A stretch of 64,000 bases of DNA from Maratus speciosus. Lineage: Eukaryota; Arthropoda; Arachnida; Araneae; Salticidae. Location of the stretch: NCBI GenBank assembly GCA_963932465.1, contig OZ010799.1, positions 285,086,083 through 285,150,082 on the forward strand. Direction: 5' to 3'. Of this stretch, positions 9,736 through 21,213 are shown in pieces. The first letter of the stretch is position 1. Every line of letters starts with the position of its first letter. The position numbers were made by a program, and so were the translations under genes. The notes beneath the pieces are model-generated. The model ran no database searches, was not told the DNA's origin, and worked only from the letters and a program-made list of their open reading frames with translations.

Positions 9736-11958
9736 GACAACGCAAACGGAGTTGGCGACGACGGAGCCAATGACAGTTTCACAGAACTGACAGAGCGGCC
9801 GATGGCGAGACCGACGTAGCGGTGGCGGTGGCGACGACGGTGCCGAATACAGCGTCTATATTTCAGCTGACAACGGGGACGACGAACGAGACCGACAACG
9901 CAAACGGAAGTGGCGACGACGGAGCCAATGACAGTTTCACAGAACTGACAGAGGGTCCGACGGCGAGACCGACGTTGCGGTGGCGGTGGCGACGACGGTG
10001 CCGAATACAGCGTCTATACTTCAGCTGACAACGGGGACGACGACCGAGACCGACAGCGCCAACGGCGGTGGCGACGACGGAGACAATGACACTTCCGATC
10101 AGGGGCTGATGTAAGCGACGTTGGTGTACGAGGCGACGATGGGGCCGACAAATCGCTTATTCACAGAAATGACAGAGCGGCCGATGGCGAGACCGACGTA
10201 GCGGTGGCGACGACGGTGCCGAATACAGCGTCTATATTTCAGCTGACAACGGGGACGACGAACGAGACCGTCAACGCAAACGGAAGTGGCGACGACGGAG
10301 CAAATGACAGTTTCACAGAACTGACAGAGGGGCCGACGGCGAGACCGACGTTGCGGTGGCAGTGGCGACGACGGTGCCGAATACAGCGTCTATACTTCAG
10401 CTGACAACGGGGACGACGACCGAGACCAACAGCGCCAACGGCGGTGGCGACGACGGAGACAATGACACTTCCAATCAGGGGCTGATGTAGACGACGATGG
10501 TGTAGGAGGCGACGATGGGGCCGACAAATCGCCTTTTCACAGAAATGACAGAGCGGCCGACGGCGAGACCGACGAAGCGGTGGCGGTGGCGACGACAGTG
10601 CCGAATACAACGTCTATATTTCAGCTGACAACGGGGACGACGAACGAGACCGACAACGCCAACAGCGGTGGCGACGACGGAGACAATGACACTTCCGATC
10701 AGGGGCTGATGTAAGCGACGTTGGTGTACGAGGCGACGATGGGGCCGACAAATCGCTTATTCACAGAAATGACAGAGCGGCCGATGGCGAGACCGACGTA
10801 GCGGTGGCGACGACGGTGCCGAATACAGCGTCTATATTTCAGCTGACAACGGGGACGACGAACGAGACTGACAACGCAAACGGAAGTGGCGACGACGGAG
10901 CCAATGACAGGTTCACAGAACTGACAGAGGGGCCGACGGCGAGACCGACGTTGCGGTGGCGGTGGCGACGACGGTGCCGAATATAGCGTCTATATTTCAG
11001 CTGACAACGGGGACGACGAACGAGACCGACAACGCAAACGGAGTTGGCGACGACGGAGCCAATGACAGTTTCACAGAACTGACAGAGGGGCCGTCGGCGA
11101 GACCGACGTTGCGGTAGCGGTGGCGACGACGGTGCCGAATACAGCGTCTATATTTCAGCTGACAACGGGGACGACGAACGAGACCGACAGCGCCGACGGC
11201 GGTGGCGACGACGGAGACAATGACTCTTCCAATCAGGGGCTGATGTAGACGACGATGGTGTAGGAGGCAACAATGGAGCGGACAAATCGCCTTTTCACAG
11301 AAATTACAGAGCGGCCGATGGCGAGACCGACGTAGCGGTGGCGGTGGCGACGACGGTGCCGAATACAGCGTCTATATTTCAGCTGACAACGGGGACGACG
11401 AACGAGACCGACAGCGCCAACAACGGTGGCGACGACGGAGACAATGACACTTCCGATCAGGGGCTGATGTAAGCGACGTTGGTGTAGGAGGCGACGATGG
11501 GGCCGACAAATCGCCTTTTCACAGAAATGACAGAGCGGCCGATGGCGAGACCGACGTAGCTGTGGCGGTCGCGACGACGGTGCCGAATACAGCGTCCATA
11601 TTTCAGCTGACAACGGGGACGACGAACGAGACCGACAGCGCCGACGGCGGTGGCGACGACGGAGACAATGACTCTTCCAATCAGAGGCTGATGTAGACGA
11701 CGATGGTGTATGAGGCAACAATGGAGCGGACAAATCGCCTTTTCACAGAAATTACAGAGCGGCCGATGGCGAGACCGACGTAGCGGTGTACAGCGTCTAT
11801 ATTTCAGCTGACAACGGGAACGACGAACGAGACCGACAACGCAAACGGAGGTGGCGACGACGGAGCCAATGACAGTTCCAGAAAACTGACAGAGGGGCCG
11901 ACGGCGAGACCGACGTTGCGGTGGTGGCGACGACGAGGCCAATGACAGTTTCACAGAA
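9736..11958. repeat. Satellite block A2, right part
   Basis: Begins with the right target duplication (9736-9749) and continues the same 158/224-bp subunits. Near its end, at about 11788, a 23-bp deletion joins GTAGCGGTG to TACAGCG. That deletion recurs at the ends of A7, A8, A9, A11 and A13 and marks one lineage of unit ends. With element 1 and one duplication copy removed, A2 is about 4,265 bp. Confidence 0.95.
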
Positions 11959-12986
11959 CTGTGGCAAATCGAATTAAAATATACCCTTCTTGCCTGCAAA
12001 TGGTAATCAATAAATATCAATAGAATCAATCAGTCGATATCAACAGTATGAAACAGTTGATATAGATAGTAGCAGTCAGTCGATATGAATAGTATCAGCC
12101 AGTCGATATCGATAATAACAATCAGTTGATATCAATAGTATCAATCAGTAGATATCAATAGTATCAATCAGTAGATATCAATAGTATCAATCAGTAGATA
12201 TCAATAGTATCAATCAGTAGATATCAATAGTATCAATCAGTCAACATCGATAGAATAAATCAATCAATATCGATAGTATCAATCAGTAGATATCAATAGT
12301 ATCAATCAGTAGATATCAATAGTATCAATCAGTCGATATCAATATTATCAATCAGTCGATATCAATAGTATCAATCAGTCGATATCAACAGTGTCAATCA
12401 GTCAATATCAGTGGCATCAATTAGTCAATATCAATAGTTAAAAATATGTCAGTATCAATAGTGTCAATCAGCAATATCAAAACACCAATCAGTTGATATC
12501 AACAGTATAAGTTAAGGTGAAAAGATTTATGCAGTTGTATTGTCGATTTCAATCGGTCTACAACATAGATTTCCAACGGGGGCAGTATCACGCCCCAGGG
12601 GGCGCTGGAGCATTCCAGGGGGCGGTAGTGTGTCCAGAGAAAAATGGGTGGGGCGTTTAGACAGTTAATGGGGCGATTATATGGCGTATCTACTTATTTT
12701 GGAAATTAATATATTAAAAGTAGTTGACTCCTCGGCATTGCCCAAATCCGTGAAAAAAATCTTAACTATATCTTTAAATGAAAATTCATACATACGAACC
12801 TAGATCTGGGAAAAGGGGGGCAAATCGAATCTCTTTTACGAATGTCAAAAAATCATCAGGGAACACGATGAAATGCTAAAAATGTCGGGGAACAAAACAT
12901 TACATTTACATATTTGATGTTTTAAGGGATACATGATGTTTTAAGGGGCCATCTATGATAGAAGTGAGTAGATGTTTGCAAAGATT
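11959..12986. repeat. Spacer B2+C2
   Basis: B is 11959-12512 (554 bp: the 530-bp form plus one 23-bp unit plus 1 bp). C is 12513-12986 (474 bp). The CTCF-like core is intact at 12593-12608, but the first hairpin is weakened by G-to-A (GGGGGCAGTATC). It carries the variant junction AAGTTAAGG. Confidence 0.95.
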
Positions 12987-14389
12987 GGCCGACAAATCAC
13001 CTTTTCACAGAAATGACAGAGCGGCCGACGGCGAGACCGACGAAGCGGTGGCGGTGGCGACGACAGTGCCGAATACAACGTCTATATTTCAGCTGACAAC
13101 GGGGACGACGAACGAGACCGACAACGCAAACGGAAGTGGCGACGACGGAGCCAATGACAGTTTCACAGAATTGACAGAGGGGCCGACGGCGAGACCGACG
13201 TTGCGGTGGCGGCGGCGACGACGGTGCCGAATACAGCGTCTATACTTCAGCTGACAACGGGGACGACGACCGAGACCGACAGCGCCAACGGCGGTGGCGA
13301 CGACGGAGACAATGACACTTCCAATCAGGGGCTGATGTAGACGACGATGGTGTAGGAGGCAACAATGGGGCCGAAAAATCGCCTTTTCACAGAAATGACA
13401 TTGCGGCCGATGGCGAGACCGACGTAGCGGTGGCAGTGGCGACGACGGTGCCGAATACAGCGTCTATATTTCAGCTGACAACGGGGACGACGAACGAGAC
13501 CGACAACGCAAACGGAGGTGGCGACGACGGAGCCAATGACAGTTTCACAGAACTGACAGAGGGGCCGACGGCGAGACCGACGTTGCGGTGGCGGTGGCGA
13601 CGACGGTGCCGAATACAGCGTCTATATTTCTTCTGACAACGGGGACGACGAACGAGACCGACAGCGCCAACAGCGGTGGCGACGACGGAGACAATGACAC
13701 TTCCGATCAGGGGCTGATGTAAGCGACGTTGGTGTAGGAGGCGACGATGGGGCCGAAAAATCGCCTTTTCACAGAAATGACAGAGCGGCCGATGGCGAGA
13801 CCGACGTAGCGGTGGCGGTGGCGACGACGGTGCCGAATACAGCGTCTATATTTCAGCTGACAACGGGGATGACGAACGAGACCGACAACGCAAACGGAGT
13901 TGGCGACGACGGAGCCAATGACAGTTTCACAGAACTGATAGAGGGGCCGTCGGCGAGACCGACGTTGCGGTGGCGGTGGCGACGACGGTGCCGAATGCAG
14001 CGTCTATATTTCACCTGACAACGGGGACGGCGAACGAGACCGACAGCGCCGACGGCGGTGGCGACGACGGAGACAATGACTCTTCCAATCAGGGGCTGAT
14101 GTAGACGACGATGGTGTAGGAGGCAACAATGGAGCGGACAAATCGCTTTTTCACAGAAATTACAGAGCGGCCGATGCCGAGACCGACGTAGCGGTGGCGG
14201 TGGCGACGACGGTGCCGAATACAGCGTCTATATTTCAGCTGACAACGGGGACGACGAACGAGACCGACAACGCAAACGGAGGTGGCGACGACGGAGCCAA
14301 TGACAGTTCCACAAAACTGACAGAGGGGCCGACGGCGAGACCGACGTTGCGGTGGTGGCGACGACGAGGCCAATGACAGTTTCACAGAA
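12987..14389. repeat. Satellite block A3
   Basis: 1,403 bp of 158/224-bp subunits with a 382-bp step (13430, 13812, 14194). It is one of the shorter A blocks and lacks the 23-bp terminal deletion. Confidence 0.95.
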
Positions 14390-15416
14390 CTGTGGCAAAT
14401 CGAATTAAAATATACCCTTCTTCCCTGCAAATGGTAATCAATAAATATCAATAGAATCAATCAGTCGATATAAACAGTATGAAACAGTTGATATAGATAG
14501 TAGCAGTCAGTCGATATGAATAGTATCAGCCAGTCGATATCGATAATAACAATCAGTTGATATCAATAGTATCAATCAGTAGATATCAATAGTATCAATC
14601 AGTAGATATCAATAGTATCAATCAGTAGATATCAATAGTATCAATCAGTAGATATCAATAGTATCAATCAGTCAACATCGATAGAATAAATCAATCAATA
14701 TCGATAGTATCAATCAGTAGATATCAATAGTATCAATCAGTAGATATCAATAGTATCAATCAGTCGATATCAATAGTATCAATCAGTCGATATCAATAGT
14801 ATCAATCAGTCGATATCAACAGTGTCAATCAGTCAATATCAGTGGCATCAATTAGTCAATATCAATAGTTAAAAATATGTCAGTATCAATAGTGTCAATC
14901 AGCAATATCAAAACACCAATCAGTTGATATCAACAGTATAAGTTAAGGTGAAAAGATTTATGCAGTGGTATTGTCGATTTCAATCGGTCTACAACATAGA
15001 TTTCCAACGGGGGCGGTATCACGCCCCAGTGGGCGCTGGAGCATTCCAGGGGGCGTTGGTGTGACCAGAGAAAAATGGGTGGGGCGTTTAGACAGTTAAT
15101 GGGGCGATTATATGGCGTATCTACTTATTTTGGAAATTAATATATTAAAAGTAGTTGACTCCTCGGCATTGCCCAAATCCGTGAAAAAATCTTAACTATA
15201 TCTTTAAATGAAAATTCATACATACGAACCTAGATCTGGGAAAAGGGGGGCAAATCGAATCTCTTTTACGAATGTCAAAAAATCATCAGGGAACACGATG
15301 AAATGCTAAAAATGTCGGAGAACAAAACATTACATTTACATATTTGATGTTTTAAGGGATACATGATGTTTTAAGGGGCCATCTATGATAGAAGTGAGTA
15401 GATGTTTGCAAAGATT
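14390..15416. repeat. Spacer B3+C3
   Basis: B is 14390-14943 (554 bp). C is 14944-15416 (473 bp, one A fewer in the A-run after CCGTG). The core at 15024-15039 is the GTGGG variant (CCCCAGTGGGCGCTGG), with a second site ending GGGGGCGTTGG. Confidence 0.95.
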
Positions 15417-15470
15417 GGCCGACAAATCACCTTTTCACAGAAATGACAGAGCGGCCGACGGCGAGACCGA
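15417..15470. repeat. Satellite block A4, first fragment
   Basis: 54 bp of A block before element 3. The last 16 bases (15455-15470, CCGACGGCGAGACCGA) are the left target-site duplication, repeated at 22516-22531. Confidence 0.93.
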
Positions 15471-16449
15471 AAGGACCGAAATCCGCTAGCCGGGACGCCA
15501 ACCGCAAGGTTTATGGAACCAATGTCCCGGCAGCAAAAACCCCTACTACCACCCAGAGATACCAGGCCGGGACCGGCCTGGAGTCAACGGCATAAATTGC
15601 AATAAAAATCAACAAATCATTCACTGACTGTACACAAGCTGTGTTGGCACACGCCAAAGCAAATCAGCAACTGCTGAAAAACTAGAATAAAATAGAATGA
15701 ACTACAACTAAAAACTAAAGTCATATATAAACGAACTAACTAAAAATAGGAATAAAAGTACATCGCCCACACAGTGAGCCATGCACTAACTAAGAAGTAA
15801 CAGAACAAGGAAAGCAGTTCCATATGAACTGAAAAACAAACAGGTGGGTAGACGCAGTTCATGCAGTCTCAAGAAATGTCCCAAAAATATGAAAGTCTAG
15901 CATTCTAATATCATCACATCAAGCTACGTATTACCAATATTCATGGCATTATAAGATGATAATTCCAAGCACGGAAAAGTTCTAATGTGTTAAATATCCA
16001 ACATGATTGTTCCAAACAAGACCCACTGAAGATGCAACGACACTGTCACAGTCAATATCACCATAACGGAGACAAGGTTAGTCGCCAATCAGCCATTCAA
16101 GCTTGCCAATACAAGTAGAGGGAAATGCACTACCACTGATCAGACCACATACAAGCCGACAACAGATCAGTTTCATAAGCCATGATAAAAAATACTTTGA
16201 AAAACAGTTACTCAAATAGGTAATATATACATGAGATCAACTAAATAAATTTTAATAAGTATAACATCATGTCCAAATAGATTCCAGTACTGATAACGTG
16301 ACTATCATGCCAAGAACAATGTAATGAAAAAGTTAAACGCTTCCTGACCACTGGATCAAAGAAACATCTTAACTATATAAATCCAAATCCATGCTAATAA
16401 ATTATTAGACAACTTAAATAAACTTCATAGACAAGACAAATGAATAGCA
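15471..16449 (-). other. Element 3 3' UTR with terminal stem-loops
   Basis: 979 bp without a supported ORF. Most of it is AT-rich and featureless. The last 120 bp are GC-richer and structured: GCCGGGAC (15489-15496) pairs with GTCCCGGC (15524-15531), and CCAGGCCGG (15562-15570) is followed, after GA, by its exact complement CCGGCCTGG (15573-15581). There is no poly(A) tail. The sense end reads TTTCGGTCCTT and then runs into the target TCGGTC, a short near-duplication. Confidence 0.8.
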
Positions 16450-17686
16450 TTAAAATCTATATCTAATGAAGGAGTATAAACTGTTTAAAACGTTGTAATT
16501 ATCTTTCAATTTATTATAATTATTACCATCAAAAAGAACAGACTTCATATTTTCCCTGACAGTGAGATTAGGATCAAATCTAAAACAGTGCTTCATCAAC
16601 CTACAGTTACCAAAGAGATAATGCAACACGTCTCCCTTACTACCACAATCACATCTGTTATGCGATCTTTTCCCTATCTTATGAAGAAACATCGGGAAAC
16701 TTCCGTGTCCACTAATAAAGTAAATCAAAATTTGATTGCCACAAATAAAATCAGTACTAACGTGTTTTAATACTTCATAAGTGTCTCTGCCTTTCCCTGA
16801 TTCAGACCAGTACTCTTGCCACTTGGTAATAAGTTCCTTTTTAAAGTGTTTCCCAACTACAGAGGTAGGATAACCAATGTCAGTAATAATATCAACATTA
16901 TCATCGTTTAGCGCATTCTTGGCCAGTTCATCTGCGCGTTCATTACCTATTAATCCTATATGCGCCTTAATCCATCCTATCATAATGGTCTTATTTGAAT
17001 TACCAATTAGCTTTCCATAGATTTCATCAATAATATCATTACCTGGAACTAAACTGTGAAGTGCTTGAACTGATGAATAGCTATCAGTGTAAAGAGTTGC
17101 AGCCCAAAAACTTGAGTTAATAAACCAGGTTATTGCATAGTTTATAGCGGTCAGTTCAGCTTGATATACGGAATTCAGCTTACGCAGTTTTGCAGAATAA
17201 TCAGCAATAATTTCATTACCATAAAACACCGTGAAGCCCATTGAAGTGCCATTTTCCATCCTAGAGCCGTCTGTATAAATAATGGGTCCAGGAGAAACTG
17301 GCTCCCTATCAACCACAGGACTAACAAAATAGAGATTATCAAGATTAAGGTAGAACATATAATTCTGACTAAAATTCATTTTCATAATATTATCTGAATT
17401 AACTAGGTTATCTTCTATTATAACTTGCTCTTTTCCATTTATCACTCTATATCCCTTAAGCTTACAGTTCAGTTCAATGTGCAAAGGTGGTACTCCAGCC
17501 AAGACACAAATTGCGTCTGTAGACGTCGTTTTATATGATCTTATTACCGTTAATAAAGCCAGTCGCTGACATGAGCTCAACTTTCTAAGGCCATGCGAAT
17601 TCAGGTCATCAAACCAGGTTTCATAGCCATACGTTATTTTCTTTTTAAGAACTGTTAGATACCATAATTTTAACAAGGAAGCCTTA
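16450..17686 (-). CDS. Element 3 ORF2, RNase H and C-terminal part
   Basis: C-terminal part of the LINE polyprotein, in a different frame from the RT. The open frame from 17676 begins with TTG, so it is a continuation rather than a start. Residues below count from 17676. The thumb/connection region carries WYLTV (5-9), as in related LINEs. RNase H has YTDGS (D136), YQAEL (E174), YTDS (D198), H239 and RADE (D249), the complete catalytic set. A C-terminal CDCG...H...C cluster (342-358) resembles a zinc finger. The stop is at 16450. The frameshift that separates it from the RT lies near 17685. Confidence 0.9.
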
Positions 17687-20114
17687 ATCCCTTATCACGA
17701 CAACCTGTGCGTTTAATGTTGACAGCAAATCCTCTACGATCGTCCCGAATAATATCAAGGTGGTCCAGCCAACTGAATCTTGCATCAATAGTAAAGCCCA
17801 AATACCTCACTGTTTCCCTCACTGGAATAGAGATCCCATCTAATTTAAAGACAGGTTTTCTATTTGGCAGAGTCTGGCTACCCAGGAGCATAGATGTACA
17901 TTTAGATACACTTATCTTCAACTGTAAACCATTGCTAATGTTCGAAAAAAGAGCAACTGCAGCATTCACATTCTGCTCCAAATCCAATCTAGTACGACCA
18001 CCTTCTAGCAGGCCAAAATCATCTGCATAGGATATAATATTTCTTCTAGTCAACTTATATCTTCTCAGTAATTTATTAGCTACTATCGTCCAAACAAAAG
18101 GCCCCAGACATGACCCCTGAGGGCAGCCCCTATGAAGCAGAAACCAAACAAGGCCGTGAGAAAGTGCTATTCCTATTTCTCTGTTAGATAAGTAATTCTT
18201 TATAGTAGATGCAAGATACTGTTTAACCGGTAGCTCATCAATAATATCCATCGCTATCATCCAAGACACGTAATCGAACGCACCTTCTATATCCATCGAT
18301 ACAAAAGCACAGTAGTTATCTTCCGTCAAAATTTCTCGTGTTATTTCCTTGAACGCCGCCAATGCTGTAACTGTACTTTTACCTTTTCTAAAGCCATGCT
18401 GTGCCTCGTCTAAGTAACCTGCAATCTCCAAAGCTGCCACAATACGCTGGTTTAATATTCTTTCTAGAATCTTCGCTAATACCGGAAGGAGCGTAATAGG
18501 GCGATAACCACGGGCCGATTTTTCGGATTTATTTCTCTTCCTAAAAAATAAGACAACACCCTTCTTCCAGGGCTTGGGAAAATGTCCTAGTGATAAGCAT
18601 TTGTTAAAAATTGCCTTTATGAGTTCAGGAAACTTCTTACAGAGATATTTAACCACAATTGGATCTAAATTGTCATATCCAGGAGCTTTGTTTGTAGCCT
18701 GCTGACCAACAGCATACTTCAACTCTCTAGTAGTGATGTATTTAAAACCCGGATCACTAAAATAAGACTTTTCAGATATATATTCCGTGACAGTTTCTGG
18801 CAGCATATTAACACCAAAATGCTCCTGCATCAGCTGACTAGCAACGTCATCATACGTTGAAAATGGGACAGAATGTTCTAAAGATGTAAAAATAAAGTCC
18901 GAATGACTAAGGTTTTTCCCAGCTGTAAATTTATACAAATTTCCATGGATCTCTGTGGTTTTATTACAAAAAGTAAGCCAAGCACTGCTCTTTGCTTTCT
19001 TAACCATGACCTTATATTGTTGTCTGAAACTTTTATAATCATTATTATATATCTCAATAGAAGGGTTACGTTTCATTCTTTTATATAGGGCCGATAGTTT
19101 ATTACGAGCAATCTTAATCTCTTCTGTAAACCACTGAAAGGTTGGTTTATGGGAAAACTTCTTAATTTTAAAGCATTTTGCCATAATACAGTCTAGTTGA
19201 GTATGGAAGAAAAGAGTCCATTCATCTAGATCTGCTTGACTCCTGACGCTGTGAAGCGAATTAAGCCAAGCATACTTAACACTCTTCAGTTCATTATAAA
19301 AATCACCATAACCAACGTTTTTGGTTCTGTAACGCTCTCTTCTCTTAGTCAGTGGAGCAAAATTCAAAGCAAAAGTGATATACCTATGATCACTAAACGT
19401 GTGTGTAGTAGAGTCCACCTCCCAATGTAGAAGACTGGAACATACATTCAAGCCGGCAATGGTTAGGTCAGGTCTTCCTCCTAAGTCACCATGAACAAAC
19501 GAGTGGTCAGCATCTGGGTCATTCAGAATAGTTAATGAGTAGTTCATAATGTGATCCAAGAGAGCCTCGGTCCTTCCATCCTCTCTAGTGTAACCCATCG
19601 ATCGCATTGGTACATTAAAATCTCCGCCCACTATCATATCGTCGAAATCTCTAAAGATTTGAGTCCATTCACTTAAGTCGTTGTCAATATTTCCCGATGG
19701 AGCAGAATATTGTGATCCAATGAAAATAGTACCACTAACGGTTTGCATTGAAATAAAAACTACGTTATTCAGTCTCAGAGTCTCTATAATATGAAAGTCT
19801 GGATTAGTAATGAAAATAGCAGCATTATGATTAAATGAAAAGAAAGAGGGCCACGAGGGCGGAAAACCAGAAGCCGTCCCCTGGTAACAGTAAAAATCCT
19901 GGGCCAGAACTATATCAATGTCTCTAGCCAACACTTGTCTAACCAATTCATCTGTGGCATCCTTGCAGTGATTAAGATTTATTTGCATGAAAGATATACC
20001 GGCAAGGTCGCCATTGGCGCCCTTAGCTACGATCAGGAAGCAGAGAGAGACGGTACGCCTTGTAGACTGGACAGTCTGGACTGTCCGCCCTGTGCGAACA
20101 ATCCCCAGTAGCAT
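17670..20114 (-). CDS. Element 3 ORF2, endonuclease-RT part
   Basis: AP-like endonuclease plus reverse transcriptase. The open frame begins with TTG at 20120; the first ATG is at 20114. It overlaps the end of ORF1 by about 90 nt in another frame, as often seen in LINEs. Residues below count from 20120. Endonuclease (about 42-255): QINLN (46-50), AQDFY (73-77) where the catalytic Glu of QE is Asp, GDFN (166-169), RPDLT (216-220) and SDHR (243-246). RT: NKAPGYDNLDP (477-487), YRPITLLPV (539-547), VSMDIEGAFD (607-616), GCPQGSCLGP (665-674) and catalytic YADD (698-701). RT motifs are complete. The frame ends at 17670 after a shift near 17685, beyond which homology continues in the next frame. Confidence 0.92.
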   Translation of the reverse strand: MLLGIVRTGRTVQTVQSTRRTVSLCFLIVAKGANGDLAGISFMQINLNHCKDATDELVRQVLARDIDIVLAQDFYCYQGTASGFPPSWPSFFSFNHNAAIFITNPDFHIIETLRLNNVVFISMQTVSGTIFIGSQYSAPSGNIDNDLSEWTQIFRDFDDMIVGGDFNVPMRSMGYTREDGRTEALLDHIMNYSLTILNDPDADHSFVHGDLGGRPDLTIAGLNVCSSLLHWEVDSTTHTFSDHRYITFALNFAPLTKRRERYRTKNVGYGDFYNELKSVKYAWLNSLHSVRSQADLDEWTLFFHTQLDCIMAKCFKIKKFSHKPTFQWFTEEIKIARNKLSALYKRMKRNPSIEIYNNDYKSFRQQYKVMVKKAKSSAWLTFCNKTTEIHGNLYKFTAGKNLSHSDFIFTSLEHSVPFSTYDDVASQLMQEHFGVNMLPETVTEYISEKSYFSDPGFKYITTRELKYAVGQQATNKAPGYDNLDPIVVKYLCKKFPELIKAIFNKCLSLGHFPKPWKKGVVLFFRKRNKSEKSARGYRPITLLPVLAKILERILNQRIVAALEIAGYLDEAQHGFRKGKSTVTALAAFKEITREILTEDNYCAFVSMDIEGAFDYVSWMIAMDIIDELPVKQYLASTIKNYLSNREIGIALSHGLVWFLLHRGCPQGSCLGPFVWTIVANKLLRRYKLTRRNIISYADDFGLLEGGRTRLDLEQNVNAAVALFSNISNGLQLKISVSKCTSMLLGSQTLPNRKPVFKLDGISIPVRETVRYLGFTIDARFSWLDHLDIIRDDRRGFAVNIKRTGCRDKGLRLPC

Positions 20115-21213
20115 CTTCAAAATAGCAGTTACTGCAGATCACCTTTGATTCTTTACAGTCCTTGAGCGCATGACCACCGGAACATTTAGCACAATGTTTT
20201 TCACCCTTGCATGAGCTCGCATAATGGCCGAAAGCCTGACAGTTGAAGCACCGTGTGATGGCAACAAAGTCCACCACCCGGTACCTCTCGAAATCCACGC
20301 ATATTCTTTTTCTCTGGATCAGAAAATCCCGACAGCCCTTATCGACATCAATCAACCAGTTTATCTTTCCGTTTCTTGTTTTAATACTTTTTATCATGTG
20401 GACTTCCGGCGTGGTGTCTCTATATAGTTCCTGTAAAACTTCTTTAGCCTGGGCATCAAGTTTGTGACTACTCAACTTGCTTGCCAATCCCTTGTATAAA
20501 CCATCGTTACACAGAATCTCCGAAAGAGTAAATTCCAAGGAATCTCTAACGGTGTCCTCCGATATGTCCGAGTCAACACTTAAGACCAGCATACGCTCTC
20601 TCCTTTTCTTTGGAACATTTATCTTAATCTTATCCCTCAGATCATCAACCTCCTTCAAAGCCGAAGAGATCAGTTCGGAATCGCCCCTTGAATTCATCTT
20701 TAGAATCACCTGTCCATTCTTAGTCATCACTACGTCTCCTGGTAACGGAAGATCCTTGTTAGATTTACAACTACTCTTAATAACCCTCTTAATTTCCTCC
20801 ACATCCATCGATGGCTCGACCGATGATATCAAGACAGCGTGTTCGTCCCTGCGCTGACGCGTCTGGACTCCCTCCACTGTCCCTACCTCCACCGCCGAGC
20901 TCACCGAGGGGTGGGAAATCTTGCCTGCAATGTCATCCAGAACCTTCGTATAATTCTGTATTTCAGTAACTTTAGTCCTTAATTCAACAACTTCCTTTAC
21001 AACAGCAATTGATTTCAGCAAAATATAGTCCTGTACTTTCTTTATTACATTAGTAACTACATTCGAGATCTTATCACCCTTCACTCTTTTATTATCAATC
21101 CATTCATACAACTTAGCATTCAACTTAACCACCGTTTCCTGATAACCCTCTTCCTTGACTTCCTTTAGCCATTCCTCCACCTCTTTCATCGCCTCCAACT
21201 CACTCTTCGACAT
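20023..21213 (-). CDS. Element 3 ORF1, gag-like protein
   Basis: A 396-residue ORF1 protein, counting from the ATG at 21213 (MSKSELEAM). The frame stays open to 21360, but only through a hydrophobic stretch with a TTG start, which I treat as 5' UTR. The N-terminal ~110 residues are Lys/Glu/Val-rich and probably helical, a possible coiled coil for multimerisation. The C-terminal 75 residues hold three Cys/His knuckles: CFNCQAFGHYASSC, CAKCSGGHALKDC and a longer CSNC...CSH...C. This is the usual RNA-binding end of R1/LOA/I ORF1 proteins. The stop lies inside the start region of ORF2. Confidence 0.9.
   Translation of the reverse strand: MSKSELEAMKEVEEWLKEVKEEGYQETVVKLNAKLYEWIDNKRVKGDKISNVVTNVIKKVQDYILLKSIAVVKEVVELRTKVTEIQNYTKVLDDIAGKISHPSVSSAVEVGTVEGVQTRQRRDEHAVLISSVEPSMDVEEIKRVIKSSCKSNKDLPLPGDVVMTKNGQVILKMNSRGDSELISSALKEVDDLRDKIKINVPKKRRERMLVLSVDSDISEDTVRDSLEFTLSEILCNDGLYKGLASKLSSHKLDAQAKEVLQELYRDTTPEVHMIKSIKTRNGKINWLIDVDKGCRDFLIQRKRICVDFERYRVVDFVAITRCFNCQAFGHYASSCKGEKHCAKCSGGHALKDCKESKVICSNCYFEDATGDCSHRADSPDCPVYKAYRLSLLPDRS

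Noticed and set aside
15471..15600. A tRNA-derived or SINE-like head at the left end of element 3
   Set aside because: No A or B box that fits Pol III promoters. The inverted repeats fit a LINE 3' end better, and the target duplication brackets the whole 7-kb element.
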